A stretch of DNA of 64,000 nucleotides from VRUE01 sp963788975 (GCA_963788975.1 CAWBIJ010000004.1:1426001-1490000); one strand, 5' to 3'; positions 49,568 through 58,927 are shown, numbered from the stretch's first letter. The notes: a model not told the origin generated them from the letters alone. Translations and numbers: made by a program.

Positions 49568-50659
49568 TTGAATCGTCTGCTGATCACCGGCGGTGCCGGC
49601 TTCGTCGGCTCCAACCTCGCCGTTTCCCTCGCCTCCCGTCATCCCGAGTGGGAGATCCTCGCCCTCGACAACCTCTACAGGCGCGGATCGGAGCTGAACC
49701 TGCCACGTTTGGAGGAGGCCGGAGTCGAGTTCGTCAAGGGCGACGTGCGCGAGCCCGACGACCTCGCTCGGCTGCCGGAGATCTCGGCGCTGATCGAGTG
49801 CTCGGCCGAGCCCTCGGTGATGAGCGGCATCGACGGCGACACCTCCTACCTGGTGCATACGAACCTGACCGGGGCCTACAACTGCCTCGAGCTGGCGCGG
49901 CGCGACGGCGCCTTTGTCGTCTTCCTTTCCACCAGCCGCGTCTACCCAGTCGCACCTCAGCTCTCGCTGGACCTCGTCGAGGCGCCGACGCGCTTCGAGC
50001 TCGCCGACGAGCAGGACGTCGCCGGCGTCTCCGCGGCGGGCATCTCCGAGGACTTTCCGCTGGAGGGCGCGCGTACCCTCTACGGCGCGACCAAGCTGGC
50101 GGCAGAGCTGCTGATCGAGGAGTACCGGGCGGGCCAGGGCGTCCCGGCGGTGATCGACCGCTGCGGGGTGATCGCCGGGCCGTGGCAGATGGGCAAGGTG
50201 GACCAGGGGGTTTTCACCCACTGGATGCTCGCCCACGAGTTCGAGCGCCCGCTCACCTACATCGGCTTCGGCGGCGAGGGCAAGCAGGTGCGAGACCTGC
50301 TCCACGTCGAAGACCTGGTCGACCTGGTCGAGCGCCAGCTGCTTGCCCCAGGCGAGTGGGACGGGCACACCGTGAACGTCGGCGGCGGTCGCGAGTGCAG
50401 CCTCTCGCTGCAGGAGACGACGGAAATCTGCCGGGAGCTGACCGGCAACGAGGTGCCGATCGAGCCGGTCGTCGAGACGCGGACCGGGGACGTGCCGATA
50501 TACATCTCCGATTGCGCCCGGCTCTTCGAGCTGGACGATTGGCGTCCGCAGCGCGACGCGAGGCAGGTTCTGGCCGATATCCACGAGTGGGTGACGGCGG
50601 ACCGGGACCGGATCGCGGCCGCCCTGGAAATCGAGGTCCCCGCGGGGGAGAAGGAGTAG
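49568..50659 (+). CDS. NAD-dependent sugar epimerase/dehydratase, extended SDR
   Basis: 363 residues from TTG 49568. 'LLITGGAGFVGSNLAVSL' (NAD site), 'VKGDVREPDDLARL', 'FLSTSRVYPVAP', 'YGATKLAAELLIEEY' with the YxxxK catalytic pair, 'GEGKQVRDLLHVEDLVDLVE' and 'VNVGGGRECSLSLQET'. In the CDP-paratose 2-epimerase/UDP-glucose epimerase branch. Nine bases before the next epimerase gene; the pair plus the following GT2 look like one pathway unit. Confidence 0.85.
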   Translation: MNRLLITGGAGFVGSNLAVSLASRHPEWEILALDNLYRRGSELNLPRLEEAGVEFVKGDVREPDDLARLPEISALIECSAEPSVMSGIDGDTSYLVHTNLTGAYNCLELARRDGAFVVFLSTSRVYPVAPQLSLDLVEAPTRFELADEQDVAGVSAAGISEDFPLEGARTLYGATKLAAELLIEEYRAGQGVPAVIDRCGVIAGPWQMGKVDQGVFTHWMLAHEFERPLTYIGFGGEGKQVRDLLHVEDLVDLVERQLLAPGEWDGHTVNVGGGRECSLSLQETTEICRELTGNEVPIEPVVETRTGDVPIYISDCARLFELDDWRPQRDARQVLADIHEWVTADRDRIAAALEIEVPAGEKE

Positions 50660-50668
50660 CTAGCGAAC

Positions 50669-51742
50669 ATGCCGGTAGCGATCATCACGGGCTCGGGAGG
50701 GCTGATCGGCTCGGAGGCGGTCGAGCACTTCGTCGCCGAAGGCTATGACGTCGTCGGCATCGAGAACGACATGCGCGCCAGCTTCTTCGGGCCCGAGGCC
50801 TCGACCGCGCACGTCACCGAGCGCCTCGTCGACGCCCATCCGAAGTTCCGCAGCGAAAGCGCCGACATCCGCGATCGTGAGGCGGTCGACCGCATCTTCG
50901 CCCAGCACGGCAAGGCGATCGAGCTGGTGATCCACGCTGCCGCTCAGCCCTCGCACGACTGGGCCGCGAGCGATCCCCAGGTTGACTTCGGAGTCAACGC
51001 CAACGGCACCCTCAATCTGCTTGAGGCGACCCGCGCCAACTGCCCGGAGGCGACCTTCATCTTCTGCTCGACCAACAAGGTCTATGGGGACACGCCCAAC
51101 TTCCTGCCGCTCGAGGAGCAGGAGCTGCGCCTGGAGCTTCCCGAGTCGCACCGCTACCACCGCGGCATCGACACCTCGATGTCGATCGACAACTGCACCC
51201 ACTCGCTGTTCGGCGTCTCCAAGGCGGCCGCCGACCTACTCGTCCAGGAGTACGGGCGCTACTTCGGAATGCCCACCGTCTGCTTCCGGGGCGGCTGCCT
51301 GACCGGCCCCCAGCACGCCGGCGCCCAGCTGCATGGCTTCCTCGCCTACCTGATGAAGTGCGCCGCCACTGGCACCCACTACACCGTCTTCGGCTACGAG
51401 GGCAAGCAAGTGCGTGACAACATCCACAGCGCAGACCTGATCGCCGCTTTCGCCGCCTTCCACGCCGCGCCCCGGCCAGCCGCGGTCTACAACATCGGCG
51501 GCGGCCGCTTCAGCAACTGCTCGATGCTGGAGGCGATCGAGATCTGCGAGCAGGTGACCGGCCGCGAGCTGAGCTGGGAGCTGGGCGAGGATGCCCGCAT
51601 CGGCGACCACCGCTGGTGGATCTCCGACATCGCCCCGTTTGAAGCCGATTACCCCGGCTGGAAGCTGCGCTACGGCGTCGAGGACATCTTGCGCGAGATG
51701 TACGAGCAGAACGCGGATCGCTGGGGCGCGCCGGCGGCGTGA
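50669..51742 (+). CDS. NAD-dependent epimerase, CDP-tyvelose 2-epimerase-like, Tyr-to-Phe at YxxxK
   Basis: 357 residues. 'VAIITGSGGLIGSEAVEHF', 'STNKVYGDTPNFLPLEEQEL', 'IDNCTHSLFGVSKAAADLLV', 'CFRGGCLTGPQHAGAQLHGF' and 'GYEGKQVRDNIHSADLI' follow the RfbE/Tyv-like family. The usual catalytic Tyr of YxxxK is Phe in 'LFGVSK'; I believe Phe is retained in this whole subfamily, so it is probably active by another route. The stop overlaps the GTG of the next gene (GTGA). Confidence 0.82.
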   Translation: MPVAIITGSGGLIGSEAVEHFVAEGYDVVGIENDMRASFFGPEASTAHVTERLVDAHPKFRSESADIRDREAVDRIFAQHGKAIELVIHAAAQPSHDWAASDPQVDFGVNANGTLNLLEATRANCPEATFIFCSTNKVYGDTPNFLPLEEQELRLELPESHRYHRGIDTSMSIDNCTHSLFGVSKAAADLLVQEYGRYFGMPTVCFRGGCLTGPQHAGAQLHGFLAYLMKCAATGTHYTVFGYEGKQVRDNIHSADLIAAFAAFHAAPRPAAVYNIGGGRFSNCSMLEAIEICEQVTGRELSWELGEDARIGDHRWWISDIAPFEADYPGWKLRYGVEDILREMYEQNADRWGAPAA

Positions 51743-52485
51743 AGCTCTCGGTAGTCATACCCGCCCAGAACGAGGAGGGCTCGGTCGGACATACGGTCGA
51801 AGGGATCGCCGCTGCCCTGGAGCGCGAGCGAATCGACTATGAGGTCGTCGTCGTCGACGACGGCAGCGAAGACTCGACCGCGGCCGTGGTCGATGCGATC
51901 GGCGCCACGAACCCTCGCGTCCGCTGCCACCGCTCCCACTACGAAAAAGGGTTCGGGATGGCGATCAGGGCCGGGTTGGACGTCTTCGAGGGCGACTCGG
52001 TCGTGATCGCGATGGCCGACGCCTCGGACGACCCTAAAGATCTGATTCGCTACCACCGGTTGCTCGAGGAAGGCTGGGACTGCGCCTTCGGCTCACGCTT
52101 CGTGCCAGGCGCCGCCGTCCACGACTATCCGCGCCTGAAGCTGACGATCAACCGCCTCGCCAACTGGTTCATCAGGATCCTCTTCCGGCATCGCTACAAC
52201 GACACCACCAATGCCTTCAAGGGCTACCGGCGCGAGGTGATCGAGACGATCCAGCCATTGCTCTCCAAGCACTTCAACCTGACCGTCGAGATGCCGCTAA
52301 AGGCGATCGTCCGCGGTCACAGCTACACGGTGGTTCCGACCTCCTGGACCAACCGAACGAGCGGCGAGGCGAAGCTGGCGATGAAAGAGATGGGCAGCCG
52401 CTACCTGTTCATCGTGCTCTACGTCTGGCTCGAGCACACCCTTAGCCGCGGCGACTACCGGATCAGCAAGCCGGTCCCCTCCTAG
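51739..52485 (+). CDS. GT2 glycosyltransferase, DPM1-like
   Basis: 248 residues from GTG 51739. 'LSVVIPAQNEEGSVGHTVEG', 'YEVVVVDDGSEDSTAAV', 'HYEKGFGMAIRAGLDVFEGD', 'MADASDDPKDLIRYHRLLEE' and 'GSRFVPGAAVHDYPRLKLTI' match polyprenyl-phosphate mannose/glucose synthases, without C-terminal membrane helices. Translationally coupled to the epimerase gene. Confidence 0.88.
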   Translation: MKLSVVIPAQNEEGSVGHTVEGIAAALERERIDYEVVVVDDGSEDSTAAVVDAIGATNPRVRCHRSHYEKGFGMAIRAGLDVFEGDSVVIAMADASDDPKDLIRYHRLLEEGWDCAFGSRFVPGAAVHDYPRLKLTINRLANWFIRILFRHRYNDTTNAFKGYRREVIETIQPLLSKHFNLTVEMPLKAIVRGHSYTVVPTSWTNRTSGEAKLAMKEMGSRYLFIVLYVWLEHTLSRGDYRISKPVPS

Positions 52486-53129
52486 GCCTTTCTGCCGATC
52501 ACCAGGAACTGCTTGCCGAGCAGCCGCCAGGCGGGCGGTGACTTCAGGTAGAGGCGGGTGAGGGTCGGCGAGGGTGGAAGGACGCCGCGGAAGGAGTAGG
52601 GCAGGTAGCGAGGGACGACCCGTTCCGGCTCGAACCCAGCTGCGTAGAGGTGCTCTTCGATTGCGACGTGGGTCAGAGCCACGTAGTGATCGGCGCAGTC
52701 CCAGTACTCCTTGGCGCAGTAGCGGTAGTTCGGTCCCATGATCGCGATGCGGCCTCCGGCCTCCATCGTGCTGTGCATCCGTTCGAGGAAGGAGGCGATC
52801 GCCTCCTGGTCCTGCAGGTGCTCGAGGAAGTTGGAGACATAGACGCCGTCGAAGTGGCCTTCGGGCAGCTCTGCGTCCATGATCGAGGCGGTGACCACTT
52901 TCGTGTCGGGCTTGTGGGCTGCCTCCGGGTAGCTGACCTCGTCCACCGCCCAAGTCTCGCGCGCCGGGATCGCGCCGATGAACTCACCGCGCCCTGCCGC
53001 GGGGTCGAGCACCTTCTGCGGGCTGCCCATTAGGCCGTGCACGTGGGGGGCGATCTCTTTCCAGACCGCGACTCGGCCGTCCTGGTCGATGTCGCGGAAG
53101 CGGAAGCTGTAGAGGCGCTCGTAGTTCAT
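52482..53129 (-). CDS. SAM-dependent methyltransferase
   Basis: 215 residues from ATG 53129. 'MNYERLYSFRFRDIDQDGR', 'KVLDPAAGRGEFI' (SAM motif I), 'GVYVSNFLEHLQDQEAI' and 'GGRIAIMGPNYRYCAKEYWD'. The type that travels with epimerase plus GT2 genes in surface-glycan loci. Overlaps the convergent GT2 by four bases; divergent from the 53220 gene with a perfect palindrome between them. Confidence 0.82.
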   Translation of the reverse strand: MNYERLYSFRFRDIDQDGRVAVWKEIAPHVHGLMGSPQKVLDPAAGRGEFIGAIPARETWAVDEVSYPEAAHKPDTKVVTASIMDAELPEGHFDGVYVSNFLEHLQDQEAIASFLERMHSTMEAGGRIAIMGPNYRYCAKEYWDCADHYVALTHVAIEEHLYAAGFEPERVVPRYLPYSFRGVLPPSPTLTRLYLKSPPAWRLLGKQFLVIGRKA

Positions 53130-53179
53130 CCTGGGGTGTCTCTCCTTCTCGGGTCCTGTCACGTCTTGCTGGGAGATAA

Positions 53180-53200
53180 GGTGACCGGCTCCCGGTCACC
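53180..53200. promoter_or_regulatory. Palindrome between divergent genes
   Basis: GGTGACCGG-CTC-CCGGTCACC, a 9+9 perfect inverted repeat 19 bases upstream of the plus-strand ATG and 50 bases upstream of the minus-strand ATG. Operator or 5'-UTR hairpin. Confidence 0.45.
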
Positions 53201-53219
53201 CGACCGGACCCTATAGACG

Positions 53220-55004
53220 ATGGACTCGGCCGAGCTTCTCCTGCTGCTGGCGGCGCACTTCGTGCTAGCCGCCCTTCCCCTGCTCGCTGCCGCCCTCTAC
53301 GCGGCGAGGATGGGGGTCCGGCAGCTGCCGGTATTGCTGGCGATCGGGCTGGCGGCGAGCGGTGCGGTCGCGATGCTCGCCTTCTGGTGCTACTACGCCG
53401 ATCCCCTGGCCGGCGAAGCGTTCTCCTACCTGGTCCTCTTTGGGTCGATTCTCCTGGTCGGCTGGACTCTCCACGGGGGAGGACTGGACAGGGCCCTGTT
53501 GCGGCGCCTGGCGACCCCGCTGCTGCTCTGGGGGTTGGGCTCGGCTTTCGTCCTCTTCCTCGGCTTCGTCCACGGCGGCACCGAGGAACCGCTGATCGCG
53601 GCCACCGCTCGCTTCTCGCACCCGCTGCCCGGCGACAACGCGATCCCCCTCTTCTACGCCGACTGGTTCTTCCAGCACGGGCACGGTGGCGTGCCACCGG
53701 TGTTCCCGGGCGAATGGCTGGCCAGCGACCGACCACCGCTTCAGGTCGGCTACGTGTTGTCCCAGCGCGCCTTTGGCTGGGATGACGCCGGCCTCAACTA
53801 CCAAGTGTTGGGGGTGGTGCTCCAGCAGCTGTGGATCGTCGGCCTGTGGGCGCTGCTCGTCGCGGCGGGCGTCGGCCGCCTGACCCGGGGTCTGGCGATG
53901 GTGGCAGTGCTTCTCAGCGGCCTGGCAGTGGTCAACGGCTTCTTCGTCTGGCCAAAGATGCTTCCCGCCGCGATGCTGCTGGGGGTGGCGGCGCTGGCGA
54001 TGACGCCGGTATGGGAGAAATTGAGGCGCAACCTCTGGGCGGCCGGACTGATCGGGCTTCTGTGCGCGCTGGCGATGCTCGGGCACGGATCGACCGTGTT
54101 CGGGATCGTCCCGCTGGTCGTCATCGCCGCCTACCGCGGACTGCCGAGCTGGCGCTGGATCGGGGTGGCGGCGGCAGTCGGGATCGCGCTGATGGCGCCG
54201 TGGTCGGCATTCCAGAAGTACGACAGCCCGCCCGGGAATCGTCTTGTCAAGTGGACGCTTGCCGGCTCCCCTGAGATCGACGACCGCGGCACCCTGGAGA
54301 CGATTGTCGACGCCTACGGCGAAGCCGGGTTCGATGGCACGGTCGACAACAAGATCCAGAACTTCGTCACGATGGGCGGCTGGCGCCCAACTCTCGACGG
54401 GATGGAGGCCGCAGTTGAGACCGGCGATCTCGAGCAGGTGGTACGTGCGATAAGGCTGATCTCCTTCTTCTACCTCCTGCCCTCGATGGGATTGCTGCTT
54501 CTGGCCCCCATCGCGATGATCGCCGCCTGGCGCCGCCGCGGCCGCAACCCGGCCGAGTGGAGCTTCGCCCTCGCCTGCTTCGCAGCCTTCGCGCTCGGCG
54601 CTATCGCCTGGGGCCTGCTGTTTTTCGGCAACGAACACGCCAGGACGGTCATCCACGTCAGCTCCTACTTGCTGCCGCTGCTTGGCATCTGCGGCGCCGT
54701 GGTTGGCCTTCGCGCCGCCTTCCCTCGCTTCGCGCTCTACTACGCGGCGGCGATCTCACTCCTCAGCTTCGCCGTCTACGCTCCAGCGCTGGATTCGCCT
54801 CCGGGCAGCGCCTACGAGCCGCTTACTGCGATCCTTGCCGCGTTCGGGCTGGTTGGCTTCGTGGTCGCGGCCCTGCGCGGTGACAGGACCGCTGGGCCCT
54901 CGGGGGCGACGGCGGTGCCGGCCTCAGGCGGGCAGGCGGGGGCGGGGGAGGCGTCGGCGCGCCCAGAGCAGGTGTCCAACCAGCCGGGGCAGGCCGTGTC
55001 TTAG
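53220..55004 (+). CDS. Polytopic membrane protein, GT-C-like or polymerase-like
   Basis: 594 residues with about 13 hydrophobic segments. A long extracytoplasmic loop after helix 4 contains 'DNAIPLFYADWFFQHGHGG' and 'FPGEWLASDRPPLQVGYVLS', acidic/aromatic stretches typical of lipid-linked sugar transferases. The C-terminal tail of about 40 residues is Gly/Ala/Pro-rich and cytoplasmic. No named family recognised; paralogous in style to the other three membrane proteins of the locus. Confidence 0.7.
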   Translation: MDSAELLLLLAAHFVLAALPLLAAALYAARMGVRQLPVLLAIGLAASGAVAMLAFWCYYADPLAGEAFSYLVLFGSILLVGWTLHGGGLDRALLRRLATPLLLWGLGSAFVLFLGFVHGGTEEPLIAATARFSHPLPGDNAIPLFYADWFFQHGHGGVPPVFPGEWLASDRPPLQVGYVLSQRAFGWDDAGLNYQVLGVVLQQLWIVGLWALLVAAGVGRLTRGLAMVAVLLSGLAVVNGFFVWPKMLPAAMLLGVAALAMTPVWEKLRRNLWAAGLIGLLCALAMLGHGSTVFGIVPLVVIAAYRGLPSWRWIGVAAAVGIALMAPWSAFQKYDSPPGNRLVKWTLAGSPEIDDRGTLETIVDAYGEAGFDGTVDNKIQNFVTMGGWRPTLDGMEAAVETGDLEQVVRAIRLISFFYLLPSMGLLLLAPIAMIAAWRRRGRNPAEWSFALACFAAFALGAIAWGLLFFGNEHARTVIHVSSYLLPLLGICGAVVGLRAAFPRFALYYAAAISLLSFAVYAPALDSPPGSAYEPLTAILAAFGLVGFVVAALRGDRTAGPSGATAVPASGGQAGAGEASARPEQVSNQPGQAVS

Positions 55005-56564
55005 GTTGGGGTTGCCGAAGGGGTCGACGGCGGCGAAGCGACCCCAGCGTTCGACCAGTTGTTCGAACTCCCATTTCTCGACCTTGGGCGAGCGGCTGGA
55101 CGACTCGAAGTGGTAGAGGACCAGGTCCGGGTCGTAGACGATGCGGCGGCCGCTCCCGTGGGCCTTGAGGCAGTAGTCGACATCGTTGAAATTGACCGGG
55201 AACGTGGTTGTCAGGCCGCCCAGCTCCTCGAAGACCTCACGCCTGGTCATCAGGCATGCGCCGGTGACGGCAAGGCAGTTGCGGGCGATGAGCACGGCGT
55301 TCATGTAGCCCGTGAAATCGCCGGCGAAGCCGCGGTAGAGGTGGCCCGGCAACCCGTTTTCGAAGTTGACGCCGACGTGCTGAAGCCGGTTGTCGCCCCA
55401 CAGCAGCCTGCCGCTGACGACGCCGATCCCGTCACGCTCGGAGTACATCACCATGCGCTCGATCCAGTCCGGGGTCGTCACCTCGATGTCGTCGTTGAGC
55501 AGCAGCAGGTGCCTGCCGCGGCTGTGGATAGCGCCGAGGTTGACCTTGGCCGAAAAGTCGAACGGGCCGTCGAACCAGACGAGCCGCAGGCGCTCGCCGG
55601 CGATGGCGCGCAGCTCGTCCACGACGGCCGAGGGGACCTTGTCGTCGACCACGCAGACGATCTCGTAGTCGTCGTAGGTGGAGCGCTCGACGATGCTGCG
55701 CACGCAGTTCTCGACCAGCACGACGGGCTCGAAGCGCACGTCTCTCACCTGGCCGCCGGTCGGGATCACGATGCTGACCGGCGGCTGCCGCTCCAGCCGC
55801 GGGCGCAGGTGCAGGACACCGGGATCGGAATCGTCCAGCGCGACCTCGGCGGACAGGCCGATGCGCTCGCAGTGGGCCTGCACCGCCCGGCATCCCGCTT
55901 CGAAGGCCCACGGCTTGGCCCCAGCGGCCTCCGCTGCCGAGCGCTCGTGCATCCGCCAGTGGTAGAGCACGCGCGGCACGTGGACGACCGCCCGGGCGCG
56001 CTCGGTCACCTTCAGGACCAGGTCCCAGTCCTGGGAGCCCTCGAACTCGGGGTCGAAGCCGCCCACCGCCTCGACCAACGAGCGGCGAAGCACGCTGAGG
56101 TGACAGGTGTACATCTGCGTCCGCAGTCGCTCCGGCGACCAATCCGGCTTGAAGAAGGGGGCAGAGTGGCGACCCCGGACGTCGATCTTGTCCTCGTCCG
56201 TGTAGACGTAGTCAGCTTCGGGCATGGCTTCGATCGCCTCCGCGACGTGGGCGAGGGCGTCGGGGTGCAGCTCGTCGTCATGGTCGAGGAGCGCGACGAA
56301 CTCACCGCGCGCCATCGCCAGCGCTCGGTTGGACGCGACGACGATGCCGGCGTTGCTCTCCTGGTGCTCGACGCGGATCCGCTCGTCGCTCTCCTGCGCC
56401 CGAGTGAGCATCTGGCGTATGTGCGGCTGGCTCGAACCGTCGTCCACCAGGCAGAGCTCCCAGTCGCGGAAGCTCTGCCGCCGCACGGAGCGGAGCATCT
56501 TCCGCAGCATCGCGGCAGGGGTCTCGTGGACCGGGGTCAGGATCGAGAAGCGCGGTGGGGCCAC
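54924..56564 (-). CDS. Tandem-domain GT2 glycosyltransferase
   Basis: 546 residues from GTG 56564. Two GT2 domains: N-terminal 'FSILTPVHETPAAMLRKMLR', 'LCLVDDGSSQPHI' and 'FVALLDHDDELHPDAL'; C-terminal 'VSIVIPTGGQVRDV', 'LLLLNDDIEVTTPDWIERMV' and 'FPVNFNDVDYCLKAHGSGRR'. Such bifunctional GT2 proteins add two sugars or polymerise rhamnan/O-antigen backbones. Its 3' end overlaps the convergent membrane-protein gene by about 80 bases. Eight bases downstream of the coiled-coil gene. Confidence 0.85.
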   Translation of the reverse strand: MAPPRFSILTPVHETPAAMLRKMLRSVRRQSFRDWELCLVDDGSSQPHIRQMLTRAQESDERIRVEHQESNAGIVVASNRALAMARGEFVALLDHDDELHPDALAHVAEAIEAMPEADYVYTDEDKIDVRGRHSAPFFKPDWSPERLRTQMYTCHLSVLRRSLVEAVGGFDPEFEGSQDWDLVLKVTERARAVVHVPRVLYHWRMHERSAAEAAGAKPWAFEAGCRAVQAHCERIGLSAEVALDDSDPGVLHLRPRLERQPPVSIVIPTGGQVRDVRFEPVVLVENCVRSIVERSTYDDYEIVCVVDDKVPSAVVDELRAIAGERLRLVWFDGPFDFSAKVNLGAIHSRGRHLLLLNDDIEVTTPDWIERMVMYSERDGIGVVSGRLLWGDNRLQHVGVNFENGLPGHLYRGFAGDFTGYMNAVLIARNCLAVTGACLMTRREVFEELGGLTTTFPVNFNDVDYCLKAHGSGRRIVYDPDLVLYHFESSSRSPKVEKWEFEQLVERWGRFAAVDPFGNPNLRHGLPRLVGHLLWARRRLPRPRLPA

Positions 56565-56571
56565 GATCTGG

Positions 56572-56853
56572 CTAGTGCCGCTGGCTTCGGAGCACGCGCA
56601 CGGCAGTCGCCAGCAGCCTGCCCAGACCCGGTACGCGCGATTCGATCTTCGCTGCGAGGGCGGCGGCTCGTTGCGAGCGGTCGTCGAGCTCGGCAAGCCG
56701 GCCCTTGGCGGCGCCGAGTTCGGCGTCCTTGTGGATCAGAAGATCGCGCAGCCGCAGGATCTCCTCATGCTGGCGCTCGACCTCGGCGCGCAGCTCGGAG
56801 TCGTCTATCTCAGCGGGTGGGCGGGGGCCGACCGAGGTGGCCTGCTCGGACAT
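56572..56853 (-). CDS. Small coiled-coil protein
   Basis: 93 residues. Residues about 18-70 have clear heptads ('LRAEVERQHEEILRLRDLLI', 'KDAELGAAKGRLAELDD'), followed by a basic C-terminal amphipathic helix. Immediately upstream of, and co-oriented with, the tandem GT2 gene; similar coiled-coil tails are fused to glycosyltransferases in such loci (for example at the end of the 44771 product), so it may be a scaffold or chain-length partner. Confidence 0.7.
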   Translation of the reverse strand: MSEQATSVGPRPPAEIDDSELRAEVERQHEEILRLRDLLIHKDAELGAAKGRLAELDDRSQRAAALAAKIESRVPGLGRLLATAVRVLRSQRH

Positions 56854-56928
56854 TGCGCGAAGAGTCTAGCTAGGCGCTTGCCTCCGGATGCGTCCGTGGG
56901 CATAGCGGGGAACATTAGGGTGCCTGCG

Positions 56929-58302
56929 ATGCGCGGTCGGGCCGAAAACATCATCGGGCGGCTCCGAGAGACCCTCGACAGGTCGGTTTTCCTCCCCTCG
57001 CCACCGGAGACGGTGACGTTCAGGGGATGGGAGGGTGGCGTCATCCTCGTCTCCTTTCTTGCGGTTGCCGTCATTCTGCAGCTGTTCCGGGTTGGCCCGT
57101 CCAGCGCGCTGGACTCGCTTTGGGCAGAGGACGGGCCGGTCTTCCTCGGTGAGGCGCTGACGCACGGCTTCTTCGGCGCCGTGACCATGGTCTACTCCGA
57201 ATACCTTGTGGTGATCCCTCGCCTGATCGGCGAGATCGGGGCGATCGTGCCTCTGCGCTACGCACCCGTGGCGATGAACCTCACCGCCGCCCTCGTCGTT
57301 GCTCTCAGCGGGCTCGCGGTTTGGTTCGCCAGTGCCAGCCACATCCGCAGCCCCTACCTGCGTGCCCTTCTGGTGGCGCTGACGGTTCTCACGCCGGTGA
57401 GCGCGGAGGCGGTCGCCTCGTCGGCCAACGTCGCCTGGCAGGCGGCCTTTGCGGTCTTCTGGCTGCTGCTCTGGCGTCCCGCGACGACATGGGGCGCCTG
57501 TCTCAGCGGGCTACTGATACTGGTCACCGGGCTCAGCACGCCCACCGCCTTCTTCTTCGCCCCGATCGCCCTCATGCGTGCGATCGCGATCCGCGACCGC
57601 CGCGACGCCCTGATCGTCGGCTCCTTCGCGCTTGGCATGGTGATCCAGCTGACAGTTACGGCGCTCAACAGCCAGGGAGCGTCCGTCTTCGACTGGACGG
57701 GAAACATCATCACCACCTTCCTGCAGCGCGTCGTCAACGGCTCGGTCCTCGGGCTCGAGCTCGGCGGATCTGCCTGGGCCGACTGGGGATGGCCGTTCCT
57801 GATCGCGATCACCGTCGCCGTCACGGTCTGCCTGGTCGTGTTGATGTTGCGCGCCTCCTCCAGCCGCCTCTTCGCCGCGATCGCAGTCGCCACCTCGGTA
57901 GAGGTGTTCCTGGGCTCCGGCTACACGCGCGCACTTGGCGACGTGATGGTCTGGCCGACTGACATCTACAACAACATCGGCGGCCGCTATGCGGTGGTCC
58001 CGACCCTGCTGCTGATCAGCGCTGCTCTCGCCCTGATCGACTCCCGGCGCCGGGAGTCGAGAGGCCGTCCTTTCGCCGCGATCGCGATGGTCGCTGTGCT
58101 GCTGGTCCCCCTCGTCACCTCCTTCGACATTAGCGCCGGTCCTGGCCGGGGCGGCCCGCGGTGGGAGGAAAGCCTGGACAAGGCTGCCGCGCAGTGCGAA
58201 GCCAAGGACCTCACCGAGGCCCGGGTCTTCGTCGCGCCCGTCGGATGGGGAATGACCGTCTCCTGCAGCCGCTTGGCATCCGCAGAGGGACCGGGATCGT
58301 AG
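56929..58302 (+). CDS. Polytopic membrane protein of the polysaccharide locus
   Basis: 457 residues from ATG 56929 (GTG 56920 possible). About ten transmembrane helices beginning at residue 35. The loop 'SLWAEDGPVFLGEALTHGFF' carries the Glu-Asp pair seen in GT-C-like membrane glycosyltransferases, and 'MVWPTDIYNNIGGRYAVVPT' forms a second extracytoplasmic motif. Short C-terminal soluble part. Likely lipid-linked-sugar transferase; assignment by topology only. Confidence 0.7.
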   Translation: MRGRAENIIGRLRETLDRSVFLPSPPETVTFRGWEGGVILVSFLAVAVILQLFRVGPSSALDSLWAEDGPVFLGEALTHGFFGAVTMVYSEYLVVIPRLIGEIGAIVPLRYAPVAMNLTAALVVALSGLAVWFASASHIRSPYLRALLVALTVLTPVSAEAVASSANVAWQAAFAVFWLLLWRPATTWGACLSGLLILVTGLSTPTAFFFAPIALMRAIAIRDRRDALIVGSFALGMVIQLTVTALNSQGASVFDWTGNIITTFLQRVVNGSVLGLELGGSAWADWGWPFLIAITVAVTVCLVVLMLRASSSRLFAAIAVATSVEVFLGSGYTRALGDVMVWPTDIYNNIGGRYAVVPTLLLISAALALIDSRRRESRGRPFAAIAMVAVLLVPLVTSFDISAGPGRGGPRWEESLDKAAAQCEAKDLTEARVFVAPVGWGMTVSCSRLASAEGPGS

Positions 58303-58331
58303 CCGTAGCCCCGATCGAATTCGCCGTTTGA

Positions 58332-58923
58332 CACGCCGGCGATCAGGCGGCTTGCGCTTGGCTTGGCCTGATCACTATCGCACTGGTGCTTGCAGCGAGC
58401 CGGCTTACGGGCCCGCCTCCCAGTCTTCCTGTTGGCTGGAATCGCCGCCTTCGCTTCGCGTTGTCGATCCATCAGAACGCTGAGGTTCGTTCTTGGCTTT
58501 CGAGTCGTGACGAGGCGCTTGCCTCGTCCGTGCAGCCGCCCCCCACCTGGTACGCCCCCCTTCAGTTCGCGGATGGGACCGAGCCGATAGTGCAGCCGTC
58601 TCCCTCGACTTCAATCCGGATTCCGGCCGAGAGCGGAGGCCGGAGCTACGCCGTGACCTATCCCCCGGGCCGGCCGGCCCGGTCCGGACGAACATCGTCA
58701 TCGGGCCTTACCTGGTCGACGTCACCGGCGCCCGCCCCGTCGGGCGCACCCGGGGAGCGAGATGGTGCTGGTGTTGCCGGCTTCCTCCGCTCCCCGTACG
58801 GTTGAAGTCGAGGCGGCGCAGGGCTCGGTGTTGAGGGTCGCGGCTTGGCTCTCGATCGCGTCTCTGCTGCTGGCCATCGCGGCCACGGTCGTCTATGTCG
58901 CGGTTCGGCGGCCGGCCGATTGA
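58332..58923 (+). pseudogene. Frameshifted membrane-protein remnant
   Basis: No single frame covers this 620-base gap, but coding-like text moves between frames: 'LGLITIALVLAASRLTGPP' and 'VQPPPTWYAPLQFADGTEPI' with 'ESGGRSYAVTYPPG' (frame 0, to about 58668), 'VRTNIVIGPYLVDVTGARPV' (frame 2, to about 58750), then 'SEMVLVLPASSAPRTVEVEA' and 'WLSIASLLLAIAATVVYVAV' (frame 1) to TGA 58921-58923. Each junction is a -1 (or +2) change. One N-terminal and one C-terminal transmembrane helix are implied. A decayed gene or sequence errors. Confidence 0.5.
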
Positions 58924-58927
58924 GTCC

